Shown piece by piece: positions 62,218-64,000 of a DNA stretch of 64,000 bases. This DNA comes from Oscillospiraceae bacterium (GTDB taxonomy: Bacteria; Bacillota; Clostridia; Oscillospirales; Oscillospiraceae): NCBI GenBank assembly GCA_902778665.1, contig CACYYN010000004.1:27194-91193 (forward strand), in the 5' to 3' direction. A program made the position numbers and the translations under genes. Below the pieces are notes generated by a model that was not told the origin of the DNA, did no database searches, and worked only from the letters and a program-made list of their open reading frames with translations. Numbering within the stretch: the first letter of the stretch is position 1; every line of letters begins with the position of its first letter.

Positions 62218-62571
62218 ATGAATAGGTTTGAAGTAGAGTTTTATGAGACTGAAACAGGCGAACAGCCTGCAAGACAATTCCTACTATCGCTTGATAAAAA
62301 GATGAGAGCGAAAATGGTAGATACAATCAGCATTTTGCAGGATAACGGGAACGAGCTTAGAGAGCCTTATAGTAAATACCTGTCGGAGGGGATTTTTGAA
62401 CTCAGAGCGAAAGTCGGTTCGGATATTACTAGAGTTTTGTATTTCTTTTATGTAGATAAGCATATAATACTGACGAACGGCTTTATTAAGAAAACACAGA
62501 AGACACCGAAAAAGGAAATTGAACGTGCCAAGGGGTATCGGGCGGATTATCTGAGAAGGAAGGGTAAATAA
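62218..62571 (+). CDS. higB: HigB-type toxin (RelE/Gp49 superfamily)
   Basis: A 117-aa ribosome-dependent mRNA interferase candidate. The family features are the N-terminal VEFYETETGEQPARQFLLSL, the central YSKYLSEGIFELRAKVGSD, and RVLYFFYVDKHIILTNGFIKKTQKTP near the end (split at residue ~95). GGGGTGG lies upstream of ATG 62218. It precedes the antitoxin gene by 1 bp, the toxin-first order of higBA. Confidence 0.92.
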   Translation: MNRFEVEFYETETGEQPARQFLLSLDKKMRAKMVDTISILQDNGNELREPYSKYLSEGIFELRAKVGSDITRVLYFFYVDKHIILTNGFIKKTQKTPKKEIERAKGYRADYLRRKGK

Positions 62572-62572
62572 A

Positions 62573-62884
62573 ATGAGCGTAAAGTTTGATGATTTTCTTC
62601 AGGAACAGCTCCAGGATCCTGAATTCAGAAAAGAATATGAAGCACTACAACCTGAGCACGCCATTATACAGGCTATTATTGATGCGAGGCGGCAATCCGG
62701 AATGACGCAGAAAGAATTAGCAGAGAAGACAGGGATAGCCCAAGGCGATATCAGTAAACTGGAGAGAGGAAATGCAAATCCGTCTATCCGGACATTGCAG
62801 CGGTTGGCTGCAGGGATGGGAATGACGATCAGGCTGGAGTTTCAGCCAGTTCCGGCAAAGGTGGCTGCACAGAGAAAAGCTTGA
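62573..62884 (+). CDS. higA: HigA-type antitoxin, XRE family
   Basis: A 103-aa antitoxin with a C-terminal helix-turn-helix (RRQSGMTQKELAEKTGIAQG then ISKLERGNANPSIRTLQRLA). The N-terminal ~35 residues should bind the toxin. The start is ATG 62573, 1 bp after higB. It should repress the operon through the dyad at 62175-62196. A terminator follows. Confidence 0.93.
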   Translation: MSVKFDDFLQEQLQDPEFRKEYEALQPEHAIIQAIIDARRQSGMTQKELAEKTGIAQGDISKLERGNANPSIRTLQRLAAGMGMTIRLEFQPVPAKVAAQRKA

Positions 62885-62920
62885 GAAACAATTCTGGTTG
62901 TATATAGAGAGACCAAACAT

Positions 62921-62953
62921 AAGATGTTCAGCGAGAGCTGAGCATCTTTTTTT
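62921..62953 (+). terminator. Terminator of higBA
   Basis: AAGATGTTCAGC (62921-62932), GAGA loop, GCTGAGCATCTT (62937-62948) with one G-U pair, then a T run. Confidence 0.88.
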
Positions 62954-62985
62954 AGGGGCTCCTAAAGAAATCTTGAGAAAAGTGT

Positions 62986-63033
62986 AAATCTTTAGATTTT
63001 GTGACAGATGTGTGATGGAGGGCATGCTATACT
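62986..63033 (+). promoter_or_regulatory. Possible extended -10 promoter and upstream dyad
   Basis: TGC-TATACT (63025-63033) is a good extended -10 element without a clear -35 box. AAATCT-TT-AGATTT (62986-62999) upstream is a palindrome that could bind an activator. Confidence 0.4.
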
Positions 63034-63110
63034 GTGCCCGTACTTGAGAGAAAAAAACAAATCAGCCTGAGGGGCTGAAGAAAAAATGAAAAACAAAGGA
63101 GAAAACAAAA

Positions 63111-63503
63111 ATGTTCAAGACTGTTCTTACTTATTTCGCTGCAAAGAAAGTGATCACCTGTGTTGTCCTGACTACTATGCTGATCGGTGTTATGGCTGTT
63201 GCCTGTGTGGCAGCGGTGTTTGCCCCGAAGGCTTCCGCCGAAGAGATGAATCCGTACGCCGGCAAGACCTTTGAGATGGTTGATGCCAAAGTCGGTACCT
63301 ATCAGATCACCGTGACGGATGACGGAAGGGCTCTGGTCAAGTTCCCGGACAATGCACGTGTCGGTTACTACTATGACGCTTACGTCGGAGACAATGGAGA
63401 GCTGCTCGTAGTCGACGGCAACAACACTGTGTTCTCTGCTTCTATGAATGATAACGGCACCCTTTCCGATTACGACGGTGACACCTGGTTTGATTGTGAC
63501 TGA
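63111..63503 (+). CDS. Small exported protein of unknown function
   Basis: A 130-aa protein. The first ~43 residues form a signal peptide (a basic start with YFAAKKV, a hydrophobic core VVLTTMLIGVMAVACVAAVF, split at residue ~35, and KASA before EE). The mature ~87 residues are acidic and beta-rich (YQITVTDDGRALVKF, YDAYVGDNGELLVVDG) and rich in Asp, Asn and Gly. A lipoprotein site at the core Cys (AVAC) is less likely than cleavage after ASA. AAAGGAGAA precedes ATG 63111. Confidence 0.8.
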   Translation: MFKTVLTYFAAKKVITCVVLTTMLIGVMAVACVAAVFAPKASAEEMNPYAGKTFEMVDAKVGTYQITVTDDGRALVKFPDNARVGYYYDAYVGDNGELLVVDGNNTVFSASMNDNGTLSDYDGDTWFDCD

Positions 63504-63573
63504 AGAGACAGACCTCTGAGATAATGACTCGCCAAACCGGTTAAATGGTCCGAAGCGGAAAACAGAATATTCG

Positions 63574-63646
63574 GGAACCGGTTCAATGCTCCGGTTCCAT
63601 AAAGTCGGCAGGCAGTGAAAAATATCACATATCTGCCGGCTTTTTT
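63574..63646 (+). terminator. Double hairpin terminator of the exported-protein gene
   Basis: First GGAACCGG/CCGGTTCC (63574-63581 with 63591-63598), then AAGTCGGCAG/CTGCCGGCTT (63602-63611 with 63633-63642, one G-U pair) followed by TTTT. The second stem adjoins the stop of the convergent small ORF. Confidence 0.8.
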
Positions 63647-63815
63647 ATTTGTGCTGGAGGTGTTTCAGGAGGGCTTCCAGGCTTTTAAGATATTCCGCCT
63701 CGGAGATGGCGTGGTGGGCAAGCATGGTTTCCAGCATTTCCTGCTGAGCGGAAAAGAGATCTGCGTTGGAGTGGATTCTGTTCTCCCCGGCTTTGGCTTC
63801 CGCAATAATGTTCAT
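63645..63815 (-). CDS. Small protein, 56 residues
   Basis: Begins MNIIAEAKAGENR and ends SEAEYLKSLEALLKHLQHK; two amphipathic helices are likely. The pattern MLETMLAHHAISEAEYLKSL recalls small SHOCT-like proteins found beside recombinase genes in Clostridia. Its ATG overlaps the stop of the upstream small ORF by ATGA, which supports translation. Confidence 0.6.
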   Translation of the reverse strand: MNIIAEAKAGENRIHSNADLFSAQQEMLETMLAHHAISEAEYLKSLEALLKHLQHK

Positions 63816-63949
63816 GCTGCACTGTCTGCCTTTATTGCAGGGTCAGAGGTTGACGGAGCTGACGGATCGGGCCGGTTGCCTTTGGCCAGCTTTTTCTCCC
63901 ACATCTTGCGGTAGAGATCATAGGCTTCCTCATAGGTCATGGTGTTCAT
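63812..63949 (-). CDS. Small protein, 45 residues
   Basis: Begins MNTMTYEEAYDLYRKMWEKK, then a Pro/Ser-rich tail. A perfect AGGAGG (63956-63961) lies 6 bp before ATG 63949. It is translationally coupled to the 56-residue ORF. Too short for homology by eye. Confidence 0.6.
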   Translation of the reverse strand: MNTMTYEEAYDLYRKMWEKKLAKGNRPDPSAPSTSDPAIKADSAA

Positions 63950-64000
63950 CATTTTCCTCCTTTTTTAAGCAACAGATTGGATGAGTGATTCACGGGACAC

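Noticed and set aside
1-64000. tRNA, rRNA, CRISPR array or transposase genes
   Set aside because: Looked for; no cloverleaf ends, rRNA core motifs, regular spaced repeats or transposase motifs were seen.

Overview
The window reads as chromosomal DNA of a Gram-positive anaerobe of the Bacillota, most likely class Clostridia. The gene pairs and strings dprA-topA, plsX-rnc, smc-ftsY, phoH-ybeY-era-recO, rsmD-coaD and mraZ-rsmH-murE-mraY are of the Firmicutes type. HPr has both His15 and Ser46, promoters are sigma-A like (TTGaca-N17-TATAAT) and Shine-Dalgarno sites are strong. MurE has the DNPR signature that predicts meso-diaminopimelate peptidoglycan. No sporulation gene is visible at places where spore formers often carry them. 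I saw no rRNA, tRNA, CRISPR array or transposase.

Positions 1 to about 42,000 are core genome. First comes a tightly overlapping operon (dprA, topA, trmFO, plsX, rnc, radical SAM gene), then glgA on the minus strand, then smc-ftsY-rdgB and a fused fucokinase/GDP-fucose pyrophosphorylase. An SPFH protein, murF, ahcY, a GAF-type methionine sulfoxide reductase, phoH, ybeY, era, recO and mutS2 follow. After these come ptsH, uvrC, rsmD, coaD, a coiled-coil protein and a reduced division/cell-wall cluster: mraZ, rsmH, murE, mraY, [proBA on the minus strand], murG, ftsQ/divIB, ftsZ. That cluster lacks ftsL, ftsI, murD, ftsW, murC and ftsA. yihY follows.

Positions 42,100 to 49,460 hold one sugar-use module: a LacI-family repressor, a GH127 beta-L-arabinofuranosidase, a solute-binding protein, two CUT1 permeases and a YesL/DUF624 protein. 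The promoter carries a CcpA-type cre box and a palindromic LacI-type operator. This links the module to the HPr (Ser46) gene elsewhere in the window. A short hairpin repeat occurs on both sides of the module.

Positions 49,460 to 64,000 are accessory, and become clearly AT-rich after about 58,300. They include a 1719-residue SF1 helicase with a C-terminal DUF559/Vsr-like nuclease domain, with a PC4/YdbC-type single-strand DNA-binding protein 14 bp behind it. A PD-(D/E)XK-type nuclease gene is divergent from the helicase. Next is a 654-residue unrecognised cysteine-rich protein behind a promoter with a perfect 14-bp palindrome, then a HigBA toxin-antitoxin pair. This looks like a defence island, and the helicase/YdbC/nuclease set is the best candidate for an undescribed system. 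A PII/CutA-like protein, a NUDIX hydrolase and an HD hydrolase lie downstream on the helicase strand. An exported small protein and two overlapping small ORFs close the window.
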